A stretch of DNA of 39,419 nucleotides from an uncultured Oscillospiraceae bacterium (GCA_934597585.1 CAKTSA010000012.1:1-39419), one strand, 5' to 3'. Positions 1-8,032 are shown, counted from the first letter of the stretch. A program made the numbers and translations. The notes: a model not told the origin generated them from the sequence alone.

Positions 1-1109
1 TGGTGCAGGGTGATATCCGCCGGGATCTTGTCGCTGTCGTTGTGCCACTCCTCACGGAGCGTATTGGTATGCCGCCGGTACACCGCCTGATCCCAGCCGT
101 TGATCTGCACCTCCTGCCAGTCGTCGTGGGAGGCGCGTAATTCCGCATAGTATTTCTCCGCCAGATCCTCCCTGTGGACGTCCGTGACCTTCACGGTGTA
201 GTAGAGCGGTGTATACCCCCAGCCTGTGCCCTCCAGCCACACGGTGGGCCCGCTCTGCCGGTAGGAGGTGTCGTCCGCCAGAAGGAAGTGATTGCTGCTG
301 ACAGGGATGTCGTAATCCTCCACCACGATCTGTTCCGCCTCCTCCGGAGAGAGGGACTGCAGCAGCACCACGGGACAGGTGTCAAAGGAGGTGCTCTCTG
401 TGGCTTCGGGGACGCCAAATATCGTGGGCAGCATGGGAAAAGCAAACATAAGGATCAGCAGCCCCAGCAGCACGAAGTGGAACCGCTTCCGTCTCCGCAG
501 CACGCCGTCAAACCGGCAGTCCCGGCCCAGAAGACAGCGCTTCCGCTGCCGCGCCAGACGGACGAGAAAGGCGGCGGCCAGCAGCACCAGGATCAGCGCC
601 AGCAGTACCTCAGGAATGAGGTATTCGACGAAGATATCATTCAGCAGCAGATCATAAAACCCACTGTAAGCCTTCGTGACGGCGAATTTCTTCCACAGAC
701 TGTAAACCGTCAGGGCGATCAGCGCCGCCGCCGCGATGCCGTCGAACCACATATTGGAGCGCAGCAGGCTGCGCAGGGCGTCCTCGTCGGTGTTGATCTC
801 CACCGCGTCGGGCCGTGTGGCCCGATAGACGTCGGCCCGGTAGTTGATCCGCCCCACATATTCCCAGCCCAGCTCCCGCATGGTCTCCTTGTACTCCTCC
901 TGCTGGGTGTAGTAGCCGTTGTGGGGCTTCACATGTACCCGGCAGCGGGCAGGCGGCTCGTCGCTGGGCTGAAAGACGCAGAGCCTTCCCTGAATGTCCG
1001 TCAGCCGCAGTCCCTGCTGTGCCTGTTCATCCAGCCAGGACTCTACCGCGTCGATCTCGTACCAGATATAGGGCAGCTCCCTGGCGGTGCCATACCTTCT
1101 GTCACTCAT
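1..1109 (-). CDS. DUF2812 membrane protein, 3' end cut by window edge
   Basis: The frame is open from the ATG at 1107-1109 to the window edge, so the C-terminus is missing. It begins MSDRRYGTARELPYIWYEID. The N-terminal region has the DUF2812 pattern: an ELP.IWYEIDAVESWLDEQAQQGL start, then a REE.KETMRELGWEYV block and an INTDED.AL motif. Two hydrophobic segments and a short basic stretch follow, then a larger soluble domain. A ribosome site (AAAGGAG) lies just upstream. It is the third of three tandem paralogues downstream of a PadR regulator, 25 nt beyond the previous gene. The family has no assigned biochemical role that I know; members commonly sit next to PadR regulators. A membrane sensor or cell-surface role is inference only. 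Confidence 0.8.
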   Translation of the reverse strand, partial: MSDRRYGTARELPYIWYEIDAVESWLDEQAQQGLRLTDIQGRLCVFQPSDEPPARCRVHVKPHNGYYTQQEEYKETMRELGWEYVGRINYRADVYRATRPDAVEINTDEDALRSLLRSNMWFDGIAAAALIALTVYSLWKKFAVTKAYSGFYDLLLNDIFVEYLIPEVLLALILVLLAAAFLVRLARQRKRCLLGRDCRFDGVLRRRKRFHFVLLGLLILMFAFPMLPTIFGVPEATESTSFDTCPVVLLQSLSPEEAEQIVVEDYDIPVSSNHFLLADDTSYRQSGPTVWLEGTGWGYTPLYYTVKVTDVHREDLAEKYYAELRASHDDWQEVQINGWDQAVYRRHTNTLREEWHNDSDKIPADITLH

Positions 1110-1134
1110 ATCAGTCGCTCCTTTCTTTATCGTT

Positions 1135-2334
1135 TTACTTCCCGTAAAGCGCATTCAGCCGGGGATACATATCGGCCTCACCGGTGTAGCAGATCTCAAT
1201 AACACGGCTGCCTGTGCGCAGCATCAGATCCTGCTGGGGATGCGTAAGGCTTTCGGGGATCGTGTCATACCCCAGCTCCTCGCGGAAGCTGACAGTCGAC
1301 CGGCGGTACATGGCCTGATCCCAGCCGTCGATCGGTACCTCCTGCCAGTCATCGCCAGCTGTCTTTTCGGCGTAGTATTTCTCAGCCAGAAATTCGGTAC
1401 GGATGTCCCTGACCCGCACCTGATAGCAGAAGGAGGGATAACTCCATTTGAAACCGTCCACCCGCATGACGGGGCCGCTCTGTTCATAGGTCAGGCAGGA
1501 GGAGAGCGGATATGTGTCGGAATAGGCGCTGGGGGATTTGCCCTTCAGCCGGGAGGCCTCTTCCGGAGCGACATATTCCAGCAGCGCCACGGGGCAGGTG
1601 GAGGGAGCCACAGACATACCGTTGCCGGCTATAAGCTTGATGTCAACAGCGGCGGCCAGTATCGCAATGCCGCACAGAATGAACAGCATGCGTTGGATCC
1701 GTTTCCGCTTCCGGGCCTCCGGATCAGGAAGAAAGCTGCGGCCCAGCAGATAGCGCCGCTGCTGCCGCACCGCGCGGAAGATGCCAAAAACAGCGATCAC
1801 GGCCCAGACGGCGCTGATGAATACGGAAAACAGAAAAGGTAAAAGACCGTCGCCGATCAGAATGTCATAAAAGCCGTCATAGGATCTTCCACTTGGCGGA
1901 AAGTTCTGCCGGAAGGTGTACGGCACCATAAAGCAGAGCAGCAGGATGCCGCCGATGACCTCACCAAGGATCGTGGAACGCAGCGCGCCGCGCAGCGTCT
2001 CCTCATCGGTGTTGATCTCCACTGCGTCGGGCCGCGTGGCCCGATAGATATCCACCCGATAGTTCAGCCGATCCACATATTCCCAGCCCAGCTCCCGCAT
2101 GGTCTCCTTGTACTCCTCACGCCGGGTGTAGTAGCCGTTTTTGGGTTTGATGTGAACACGGTAACGGGTGGGGGCATCATGGCTCTTTTCAAAGACCCAT
2201 TTTTTAGTGCCGAAGCCCTTGATAGCAACCAGCCGCAGCCCCTGCTGCACCTGTTCATCCAGCCATGCCTCCAGCGCGTCCACCTCATACCAAGCAAAGG
2301 GCGGCTTTTTTACGATGCGCTTGTTGTTACTCAT
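1135..2334 (-). CDS. DUF2812 domain membrane protein
   Basis: This 399-residue protein is the middle member of three tandem paralogues. Residues 1-110 carry the DUF2812 signature (FAWYEVDALEAWLDEQ, REEYKETMRELGWEYVDRLNY, INTDEETLRGAL). Hydrophobic segments follow near 125-140, 160-185 and 213-233, and the rest is an extended soluble domain ending LNALYGK. The start ATG has an AAAGGAG site about 12 nt upstream, and the gap to the preceding paralogue is 22 nt, consistent with one operon. It is closest to the third copy: the YRVHIKPKNGYYTRREEYK stretch is nearly shared, suggesting local duplication. The function is unknown; the order DUF2812, membrane pair and extracytoplasmic domain suggests a membrane-anchored protein controlled by the adjacent PadR. 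Confidence 0.85.
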   Translation of the reverse strand: MSNNKRIVKKPPFAWYEVDALEAWLDEQVQQGLRLVAIKGFGTKKWVFEKSHDAPTRYRVHIKPKNGYYTRREEYKETMRELGWEYVDRLNYRVDIYRATRPDAVEINTDEETLRGALRSTILGEVIGGILLLCFMVPYTFRQNFPPSGRSYDGFYDILIGDGLLPFLFSVFISAVWAVIAVFGIFRAVRQQRRYLLGRSFLPDPEARKRKRIQRMLFILCGIAILAAAVDIKLIAGNGMSVAPSTCPVALLEYVAPEEASRLKGKSPSAYSDTYPLSSCLTYEQSGPVMRVDGFKWSYPSFCYQVRVRDIRTEFLAEKYYAEKTAGDDWQEVPIDGWDQAMYRRSTVSFREELGYDTIPESLTHPQQDLMLRTGSRVIEICYTGEADMYPRLNALYGK

Positions 2335-2356
2335 AGCGGCGTTCTCCTTTCCTCAC

Positions 2357-3469
2357 TCATCGTGCGAATACGTCCAACGCGTTCAACAGGCTTTCCTCCC
2401 GGTCGCAGCCGATCTCCCACACCTCCTTGCCATTTTGCAGCAGCAGCGTCTGGCCGTCCCATACGGCGTTGTCCGCGCTGTACCAGGCGTGTGCCCAGCC
2501 GGGAACGGTGATCTCCCGCAGCCCGTAGGCCCGCGCATGCTCCTGCGCGTAGCCATTGGCGACCCATTGCCATGCAAGGTGGTATATATCCACATTGTAA
2601 TACCAGCTTTCTACCTGATCACCCGTCTCCGGACCGGTGACGTCAGGGCCGTCCTGCCGCAGATAACTATGGCCGCACAGCAGTTCGGGGGAATCCGACG
2701 CCCACTGGGTTTCGATGGAAGCGCCAGGGAACACCTCTGACACGGTGGGTGCGGGAAATTCCTCCACCAGAATGCGCTTGTCAGGCTGCTTCATGCCCAC
2801 AGCGGTGGAGAGAAATATTACCAGTGCGAGCGCAGGCAGAACAAAGGATGACAGCTGCACAGTGCGCCAGCGGCGCATTTCGGCAGGGGAGTGGTACGTC
2901 CGCTTCAGCAGTCTGCGCCGTCGTGTGGCAGCGGCACCTGCAATATAGGTGATCAGAGTGATAAGGCATGACAGCGTCATCAACCCCACAAAGACATACA
3001 GCCAGAGAAAGCCTGACAGCAGCTGATCATATACCCCGGTGGAATATCCATATGAATAGCGGCGCAAGATAAGTAGGAGCCACAGCGGCAGCAGACACAG
3101 CGACACGGCGCGCCACAGGTATCGGCTTTTCAGCTTTTTGTCCAGCACCTCGTGGAGAGTCTCCTCGTCGGTGTTCAGCTCCGGCGCGGCGGGATCGTCA
3201 CAGCGGTAGACATCCAGATCAGCGGCCAGCTCGCAGACATATTCCCAGCCGAATTCCTGGTAATCGGCAATGCGTTCTTTTTCACCATAGGTGCCGATGT
3301 CCCGTTTTACGTCGATCCGGTAGCGTACCGTCCTCGGCGTACCTTTTTCAAAGCGCATGACGCACGGACTGGCGAACTCCGTCAAAAACAGTCCCTTTTT
3401 CGCCTGATCGTCCAGCCAGCTCTCAATAGCGTCGATCTGATACAGATAGTAGGGCAGCAGCTTCGTCAT
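2357..3469 (-). CDS. DUF2812 domain membrane protein
   Basis: This 370-residue protein is the first of the three DUF2812 paralogues after the PadR gene. Its ATG overlaps the PadR stop codon (ATGA, 3466-3469), so translation is probably coupled; the ribosome site GAGGAGGAG lies inside the end of padR. The N-terminus reads LLPYYLYQIDAIESWLDDQ, then QEFGWEYVCELAADLDVYR and LNTDEETLHEVL, the same blocks as in its neighbours. Hydrophobic stretches fall near residues 137-152, 170-198 and 225-240, and a C-terminal soluble domain follows. It differs more from the other two than they do from each other, which fits an older duplication. The role is unknown. Confidence 0.85.
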   Translation of the reverse strand: MTKLLPYYLYQIDAIESWLDDQAKKGLFLTEFASPCVMRFEKGTPRTVRYRIDVKRDIGTYGEKERIADYQEFGWEYVCELAADLDVYRCDDPAAPELNTDEETLHEVLDKKLKSRYLWRAVSLCLLPLWLLLILRRYSYGYSTGVYDQLLSGFLWLYVFVGLMTLSCLITLITYIAGAAATRRRRLLKRTYHSPAEMRRWRTVQLSSFVLPALALVIFLSTAVGMKQPDKRILVEEFPAPTVSEVFPGASIETQWASDSPELLCGHSYLRQDGPDVTGPETGDQVESWYYNVDIYHLAWQWVANGYAQEHARAYGLREITVPGWAHAWYSADNAVWDGQTLLLQNGKEVWEIGCDREESLLNALDVFAR

Positions 3470-3783
3470 GTGGTCTCCTCCTCTCTGTCCGCGTCGCGGA
3501 TACAGCGGCGCAGACGGTCACATTCGGCGTCATACAGGGCGCGTCCCGCGTCGGTCAGTGCATAGGTGCGCTTGCGGCCCTCCACGCTGACCTCCCGGAT
3601 CATCTGCTCGTCTGTCAGCTTGGAGAGAATGGTGTACAGCGTCCCCGGTCCCAAACTCATGCGCCCGCCGGTGGTCCCGCTGATCCACTGGACGATCTCC
3701 ACGCCGCACAGCGTCCGCCGGCGCAGGGCCATCAGCACATAGAACATGGGCTCCGATAAAGTCTCCAATGACCGTTTCGGCAT
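3466..3783 (-). CDS. PadR-family transcriptional regulator
   Basis: This 105-residue protein has the PadR winged-helix pattern: MFYVLMALRRRTLCGVEIVQWI, then LGPGTLYTILSKLTDEQMIREV and GRKRTYALTDAGRALYDAE. It is a short, single-domain PadR without the long C-terminal dimerisation helix of larger members. The start ATG at 3781-3783 has an AAAGGAG site upstream. It heads an operon with three DUF2812 genes and overlaps the first by four bases. Two palindromes related to each other lie across its promoter (3807-3848), so it very probably represses its own operon. PadR proteins usually leave DNA on binding a small ligand or antimicrobial; the ligand here cannot be inferred. Confidence 0.92.
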   Translation of the reverse strand: MPKRSLETLSEPMFYVLMALRRRTLCGVEIVQWISGTTGGRMSLGPGTLYTILSKLTDEQMIREVSVEGRKRTYALTDAGRALYDAECDRLRRCIRDADREEETT

Positions 3784-3806
3784 GGCGTTCCGCTCCTTTC
3801 TGATAA

Positions 3807-3853
3807 ATATCGTTTTACGATATCACTATAACATCGTATTACGATATTGTCAA
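3807..3853 (-). promoter_or_regulatory. PadR operon promoter with two palindromic operators
   Basis: On the minus strand TTGACA (3848-3853) is followed after 17 nt by TATAGT (3825-3830), a near-consensus sigma-A promoter. Palindrome 1 (3807-3823, ATATCGT-ttt-ACGATAT) covers the region just downstream of the -10. Palindrome 2 (3833-3845, ATCGTA-t-TACGAT) fills the -35/-10 spacer. Their centres are 24 bp apart and both contain ATCGT/ACGAT, so they look like two sites for one dimeric repressor, most likely the adjacent PadR protein. Confidence 0.8.
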
Positions 3854-3890
3854 CAGGTGAAAAAATATTTCTAAATTGTGAAGAAAATGC

Positions 3891-3919
3891 TTGCAATCGC
3901 GCAAAAGCTGTGCTATACT
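3891..3919 (+). promoter_or_regulatory. sigma-A promoter of the glycine riboswitch transcript
   Basis: TTGCAA (3891-3896), a 17-nt spacer, then TATACT (3914-3919). Transcription would start about 30 nt before the first leader hairpin. No other promoter lies between this point and the symporter gene. Confidence 0.75.
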
Positions 3920-3949
3920 CCCTTCATCAATTGAACAGCACCCGATGAG

Positions 3950-4128
3950 CCTTTCAGAATTCTTGCAGAAAACTGAAAGGGGAGGGGACTCTGGAGAATC
4001 CCATTGAATTGGGTGCCGAAGGTGTAAGGCGCGAAAGCGCTGAATCTCTCAGGCAAAAGGACAGAGAAGACATTTGTGTGTCTACCTTGTTTCTCCGGAG
4101 TCGCTGCATAGCAGCGGCTCTATTTTTC
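3950..4128 (+). ncRNA. Glycine riboswitch, single aptamer with upstream hairpin
   Basis: The aptamer spans about 3985-4068. It has the family's conserved core: a CTCTGGAGA 5' arm, GCCGAAGG with GTAAGG, a variable GCGC-gaaa-GCGC hairpin, then CTCTCAGGCAAAAGGACAGAG. Only one complete aptamer is present. A perfect 8-bp hairpin (3950-3957 with 3973-3980) sits where the first aptamer of a tandem switch would be, like the so-called ghost aptamer of singlet switches. Downstream, 4092-4102 can pair with 3987-3997 over 11 positions including one G-U. That pairing would break both the aptamer P1 stem and the 5' arm of the terminator at 4098-4128. Ligand binding should therefore favour the terminator, giving an OFF switch. 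This wiring is inference. Confidence 0.93.
4098..4128 (+). terminator. Riboswitch intrinsic terminator (expression platform)
   Basis: GAGTCGCTGC and GCAGCGGCTC pair over 10 bp (one G-U) around an ATA loop, followed by TATTTTT. Its first five bases (4098-4102) are shared with the alternative pairing to the aptamer 5' arm, which makes it a regulated rather than constitutive terminator. Confidence 0.85.
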
Positions 4129-4150
4129 TGTTGAAAAGGAGAGAATCAAC

Positions 4151-5569
4151 ATGCAAGCCATCGAATCCGTACTGTTTCCCATCGTAAGTAAAATCAACGA
4201 GTACCTGAGCAACTACATCCTGGTGTTCCTGCTGATCGGAGTGGGCCTGTGGTACACCGTCAAGACCCGCTTCGTGCAGGTGCGCTGCTTCGGCGAGGGT
4301 ATGCGTAAGGTGTTCGGCAACCTGAAGCTGAAGGGCGACAGACACGACTCCGGTATGAGCTCCTTCCAGGCACTGGCTACCGCCATTGCCGCTCAGGTGG
4401 GTACCGGCAACATCGTGGGCGCCTCCGGCGCTATCCTGACCGGCGGCCCCGGCGCCATCTTCTGGATGTGGGTCATCGCCTTCTTCGGCATGGCGACGAT
4501 CTACGCCGAGGCCACGCTGGCGCTGAAGACTCGTATCGTCGACCCCGACGGCACCGTTCGCGGCGGCCCCGTGTACTACATCACCACCGCTTTCAAGGGC
4601 GGCTTCGGTAAGTTCCTGGCAGGCTTCTTCGCCGTGGCCATCGTGCTGGCCCTGGGCTTCATGGGCTGCATGGTGCAGTCCAACTCCATCGGCTCCACCA
4701 TGAATACCGCCTTTGGCATCCCCACCTGGGTGTCCGGCGTGATCCTGGTGGCCATCTGCGCCGTCATCTTCCTGGGCGGCGTGCAACGTCTGGCTGCCGT
4801 TACCGAGAAGATCGTCCCCATCATGGCGGCTATCTTCCTGCTGGGCGGTCTGGTAGTGCTGGCGGCCCGCATCACCTACATCCCCGCCACCTTTGCCATG
4901 ATCTTCAAGTATGCCTTCCAGCCCCAGGCCATCATCGGCGGCGGCTTCGGCTACGCCATTAAGACCGCCATCAGCCAGGGCGCCAAGCGCGGCCTGTTCT
5001 CCAATGAGGCCGGTATGGGCTCCACCCCCCACGCACACGCCCAGGCCAACGTGGCCCATCCCCACGATCAGGGCGTGGTGGCCATGATCGGTGTGTTCAT
5101 CGACACCTTCGTGGTGCTGACCCTCAACGCCCTGGTCATCATCTCTACCCTGTATACCGCCGACGGCCCTCTGGCCGACTGCAGCGCGGCTGCCGCCAGC
5201 ACCACGCTGACCAAGGCCAACCTGGCCCAGACCGCTTTTGGCACCGTGTTCGGCGAGAAGTTCGGCGCCATGTTCGTGGCGGTATGCCTGTTCTTCTTCG
5301 CCTTCTCCACCGTGCTGAGCTGGAACCTGTTCGGTAAGATCAACGCCAACTACCTGTTCGGCAAGAAGAATCCCCACCGCTGCACCGTGGTGTACAGTAT
5401 CATCGCCCTGGTGTTCGTGTTCATCGGCACCCTGGCCAGCAACGACCTGGTGTGGGAGCTGACTGACATGTTCAACAACCTGATGGTTATCCCCAACGCC
5501 ATCGCCCTGTTCGCCCTGACGGGCATGGTGGTCGCCATGTGCAAGGAGGGCAAGCTGGCCAAAAAGTGA
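4151..5569 (+). CDS. Sodium:alanine/glycine symporter family protein (AgcS)
   Basis: This 472-residue membrane protein belongs to the AGCS family, which imports small amino acids (alanine, glycine) with sodium. Family motifs are clear: QVGTGNIVGASGAILTGGPGAIFWMW near residue 80, and GLFSNEAGMGSTPHAHA near 280. About ten hydrophobic segments are spread along its length. The start ATG has a strong AAAAGGAGAG site. A glycine riboswitch with a terminator occupies the leader, so glycine is the likely physiological substrate or signal; many family members are annotated simply as alanine symporters. The gene stands alone between the riboswitch terminator and its own terminator at 5603. Confidence 0.95.
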   Translation: MQAIESVLFPIVSKINEYLSNYILVFLLIGVGLWYTVKTRFVQVRCFGEGMRKVFGNLKLKGDRHDSGMSSFQALATAIAAQVGTGNIVGASGAILTGGPGAIFWMWVIAFFGMATIYAEATLALKTRIVDPDGTVRGGPVYYITTAFKGGFGKFLAGFFAVAIVLALGFMGCMVQSNSIGSTMNTAFGIPTWVSGVILVAICAVIFLGGVQRLAAVTEKIVPIMAAIFLLGGLVVLAARITYIPATFAMIFKYAFQPQAIIGGGFGYAIKTAISQGAKRGLFSNEAGMGSTPHAHAQANVAHPHDQGVVAMIGVFIDTFVVLTLNALVIISTLYTADGPLADCSAAAASTTLTKANLAQTAFGTVFGEKFGAMFVAVCLFFFAFSTVLSWNLFGKINANYLFGKKNPHRCTVVYSIIALVFVFIGTLASNDLVWELTDMFNNLMVIPNAIALFALTGMVVAMCKEGKLAKK

Positions 5570-5602
5570 GCCTGCCCCTTTCATACCTACTTTCTTTTTG
5601 AA

Positions 5603-5634
5603 AACGCCCGATCCTTTCGGATCGGGCGTTTTCG
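5603..5634 (+). terminator. Intrinsic terminator after the symporter
   Basis: AACGCCCGATCC pairs with GGATCGGGCGTT (12 bp) around a TTTC loop, followed by TTC. It directly abuts the -35 box of the next gene's promoter. Confidence 0.85.
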
Positions 5635-5663
5635 TTGACAAACGTTCCGGGCTGCTGTATAAA
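5635..5663 (+). promoter_or_regulatory. sigma-A promoter of the MBL-fold gene
   Basis: TTGACA (5635-5640), 17-nt spacer, TATAAA (5658-5663). Its position rules out the in-frame upstream ATG at 5635 as a start codon and supports the start at 5698. Confidence 0.8.
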
Positions 5664-5697
5664 TATAGGTAAGAAACTACGGAAAAGAGGTGCAGTC

Positions 5698-6576
5698 ATG
5701 TACGAATTGAATCACATTATCGGCAATAGCTACTATATCCAGAGCCCCTCCAAGATGGGCCTGGTGAAGCTCAGCGACACGGACGTCTGTCTCATCGACA
5801 GCGGCAACGACAAGGACGCGGGCCGCAAGGTGCGGCAGCTGCTGGACGCCAACGGCTGGCATCTGACCGCCATCTACAACACCCATTCCAACGCCGACCA
5901 CATCGGCGGCAACCGCTATCTGCAGGGCCAGACCAAGTGCAGGATCTACGCCCAGGGCATCGAGTGCGACATCACCCGTCACCCGGTGCTGGAGCCGGCA
6001 TTTCTGTACGGCGGCTTCCCGCCCAAGGATCTGCGCCACAAGTTCCTGATGGCCCAGGAGAGCGACGCCCAGGAGCTGACGCCCACCGCACTGCCGGAGG
6101 GCTTTGAACTGCTGCAGCTTCCGGGCCATTTCTTCCACATGGTGGGCTTCCGCAGCCCGGACGACGTGGTGTATCTGGCGGACTGCCTGTCCAGCCGCGA
6201 GACGCTGGACAAGTATCAGATCGGCTTTCTCTACGACGTGGCCGCCTATCTGGACACGCTGGAGAAGGTCAAGACCATGCAGGCCGCCGTCTTTGTCCCT
6301 GCCCACGCCGAGGTCACAGAGGATATCGCGCCCTTGGCCCAGTACAACATCGATAAGGTGCTGGAGATCGCCGACCACATGGTGGAACTCTGTGCCGAGC
6401 CTGTTATCTTCGAGGAGCTGCTGAAGAAGCTCTTCGACGACTACGGCCTGACTATGACCTTCGAGCAATACGTGCTGGTGGGCAGTACCGTGAAGTCGTA
6501 CCTGGCGTGGCTGAAGGACACCGGGCGCCTGACGGTACTCTTCGAGGACAACCGCCTGCTGTGGAGGCGCGCATGA
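5698..6576 (+). CDS. MBL-fold metallo-hydrolase
   Basis: This 292-residue protein has the metallo-beta-lactamase fold. The start is the ATG at 5698, preceded by GAGGTG and by a promoter that overlaps the only upstream alternative. The metal motif near residues 62-68 reads T-H-S-N-A-D-H, where the usual pattern is T-H-x-H-x-D-H, so the second histidine is asparagine (N65). Other ligands look present: the GH of LPGHFFH, the aspartate of VVYLADC, and the histidine of VPAHAE. The last 80 residues, after the hydrolase core, form a separate helical region. Substrate is unknown; glyoxalase-II-like hydrolases and beta-lactamase-like enzymes share the fold. It is a single gene converging on the SDR gene. 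Confidence 0.85.
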   Translation: MYELNHIIGNSYYIQSPSKMGLVKLSDTDVCLIDSGNDKDAGRKVRQLLDANGWHLTAIYNTHSNADHIGGNRYLQGQTKCRIYAQGIECDITRHPVLEPAFLYGGFPPKDLRHKFLMAQESDAQELTPTALPEGFELLQLPGHFFHMVGFRSPDDVVYLADCLSSRETLDKYQIGFLYDVAAYLDTLEKVKTMQAAVFVPAHAEVTEDIAPLAQYNIDKVLEIADHMVELCAEPVIFEELLKKLFDDYGLTMTFEQYVLVGSTVKSYLAWLKDTGRLTVLFEDNRLLWRRA

Positions 6577-6603
6577 AGATATCTATCGCCGGATGATCCG
6601 GGA

Positions 6604-7377
6604 TCACGACAGCTTCTGCTGCTTCATCCACACATCCATCACCACGCTGTGGGGCAGGATTTTCGTCAGAGCGGCCTGTCCCCGTGCCACAAAGCCGTAT
6701 TTGCACACATCCTTGCCCCGCCTGGCGTCCCGCCACGTGCGGCGCACGATGTCGTCGGGATCGTACATGGCGGCGTACTTCTTCACCACACCCTCGCCGC
6801 CGGAGGCTGTAGCCCGGTCAAAGAACGCGGTCTTGGTCCAGAAGGGGCACACCGCCATGACCCCCACGCCCTGACGGCGCAGCTCACGGTTCAGCGCCCG
6901 GCTGAAGCTGAGGACAAAGGCCTTGGTCGCACCATAAACGTCGATGTAGGGGATGGGCTGGAAGGCCGCCACCGACGCGATGTTGATGATCTGGCTGCCC
7001 CGGGGCATATAGGGCGCTGTCAGCTGACACATGGCCACCACCGCCTGACAGTTCAGGTCGGTCATGCTCAGATTCACCTCCAGCGGCGTGCCCAGCACCG
7101 CGCCGAACTTGCCGTAGCCGCTGCAATTCATCAGCAGGCCCACCTGCACCGGCTCCTCTGCCAGTGCGGCTTTATAGACGTCAAAGCTGGCCCGGTCGGT
7201 CAGATCCATAGCCAGCACCCGGACAGGGAAGGGCACCGTGTCGCGCAGAGCCTCCAGCTTATCCCGCTGGCGGGCGATGACCCACACCTCGTCAAAGGTA
7301 CCGTATTGGTCCACAGTCTCGGCAAAGCGCTTTCCCATACCGCTGGAAGCACCAGTGATCACGGCAATTTTCTTCAT
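6604..7377 (-). CDS. Short-chain dehydrogenase/reductase (SDR)
   Basis: This 257-residue protein is a classical SDR. It shows the cofactor motif TGASSGMG at residues 8-15, NCSG at 84-87 (the NNAG position), catalytic Ser135, and the YGATK motif with Tyr148 and Lys152. The start chosen is the ATG at 7375-7377, nine bases after AGGAGG; the earlier in-frame ATGs overlap or precede that site. The C-terminal extension after about residue 220 is longer than in minimal SDRs and is rich in basic residues. The substrate cannot be told from sequence. It converges on the MBL gene with 27 nt between stops and diverges from a GNAT gene. Confidence 0.9.
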   Translation of the reverse strand: MKKIAVITGASSGMGKRFAETVDQYGTFDEVWVIARQRDKLEALRDTVPFPVRVLAMDLTDRASFDVYKAALAEEPVQVGLLMNCSGYGKFGAVLGTPLEVNLSMTDLNCQAVVAMCQLTAPYMPRGSQIINIASVAAFQPIPYIDVYGATKAFVLSFSRALNRELRRQGVGVMAVCPFWTKTAFFDRATASGGEGVVKKYAAMYDPDDIVRRTWRDARRGKDVCKYGFVARGQAALTKILPHSVVMDVWMKQQKLS

Positions 7378-7405
7378 AGGGGACATCCTCCTTTTCTTTG
7401 CCTCC

Positions 7406-7434
7406 ATTATGCCATGAAAGGGGCGGCTTTGCAA
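7406..7434 (-). promoter_or_regulatory. sigma-A promoter of the SDR gene
   Basis: On the minus strand TTGCAA (7429-7434), 17 nt, CATAAT (7406-7411). It lies back to back with the GNAT promoter at 7446, with 11 nt between the two -35 boxes. Confidence 0.65.
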
Positions 7435-7445
7435 GGGTGAAGCCC

Positions 7446-7474
7446 TTGACATGCGGCGCGCCTTTGCCTATAAT
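7446..7474 (+). promoter_or_regulatory. sigma-A promoter of the GNAT gene
   Basis: TTGACA (7446-7451), 17-nt spacer, TATAAT (7469-7474): a full consensus promoter, so the downstream gene is likely strongly transcribed. Confidence 0.85.
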
Positions 7475-7501
7475 ACGAAAAAACGACCAGGAGGGCTTCC
7501 C

Positions 7502-8023
7502 ATGTTCCGAAAAGGCACCGAACAGGATATCCCGCATATCGCGGCCATCTATGAGCACATCCACGACAACGAGAAGAGCGGCAGGTCTACCGTAGGCTGG
7601 ATCCGTGGCGTATATCCCACGGCGGACACGGCCCGCGCGGCACTGGAGGCCGATGACCTGTTCGTCATGGAGGAAAACGGCGCGGTGGTGGCAGCGGCCC
7701 GCATCAATAAGATCCAGGTGCCGGTGTACGCCGATGTACCCTGGCGCTATCCGGACGTGCCGGATGAGCAGGTGATGGTGCTGCACACGCTGGTGGTGGA
7801 GCCCGCCTGCTCCGGAAAGGGCTACGGCACGGCGTTCGTGAAGTTCTATGAGGACTACGCCCGGGAAAACGGCTGCCCCTATCTGCGAATGGACACCAAC
7901 GCCCGCAATAAGACAGCCCGGAAAATGTACGCCGGCCTCGGCTATTGGGAGGCGGGCATCATGCCCTGTGTGTTCAACGGCATCCCCGGCGTGCAGTTGG
8001 TCTGCCTGGAAAAGAAGCTATAA
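7502..8023 (+). CDS. GNAT-family N-acetyltransferase
   Basis: This 173-residue protein is a single GNAT domain. The acetyl-CoA loop reads EPACSGKGYGTAFVKF near residues 100-115, preceded by the VMVLHTLVV strand and followed by LRMDTNARNKTARKMYAGLGYW, the usual motif B region. The start ATG at 7502 follows AGGAGG. It has its own consensus promoter and terminator, so it is a single-gene transcript. The acceptor substrate is unknown. Confidence 0.9.
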   Translation: MFRKGTEQDIPHIAAIYEHIHDNEKSGRSTVGWIRGVYPTADTARAALEADDLFVMEENGAVVAAARINKIQVPVYADVPWRYPDVPDEQVMVLHTLVVEPACSGKGYGTAFVKFYEDYARENGCPYLRMDTNARNKTARKMYAGLGYWEAGIMPCVFNGIPGVQLVCLEKKL

Positions 8024-8032
8024 AATCCCCCA

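Noticed and set aside
3941..3985. A complete first glycine aptamer
   Set aside because: Only a simple 8-bp hairpin is present; the conserved aptamer core occurs once.
4082..5641. Long open frame on the minus strand across the symporter gene
   Set aside because: It mirrors the AgcS gene in a high-GC region, has low-complexity His/Gly/Gln composition, no ribosome site and no family motif.
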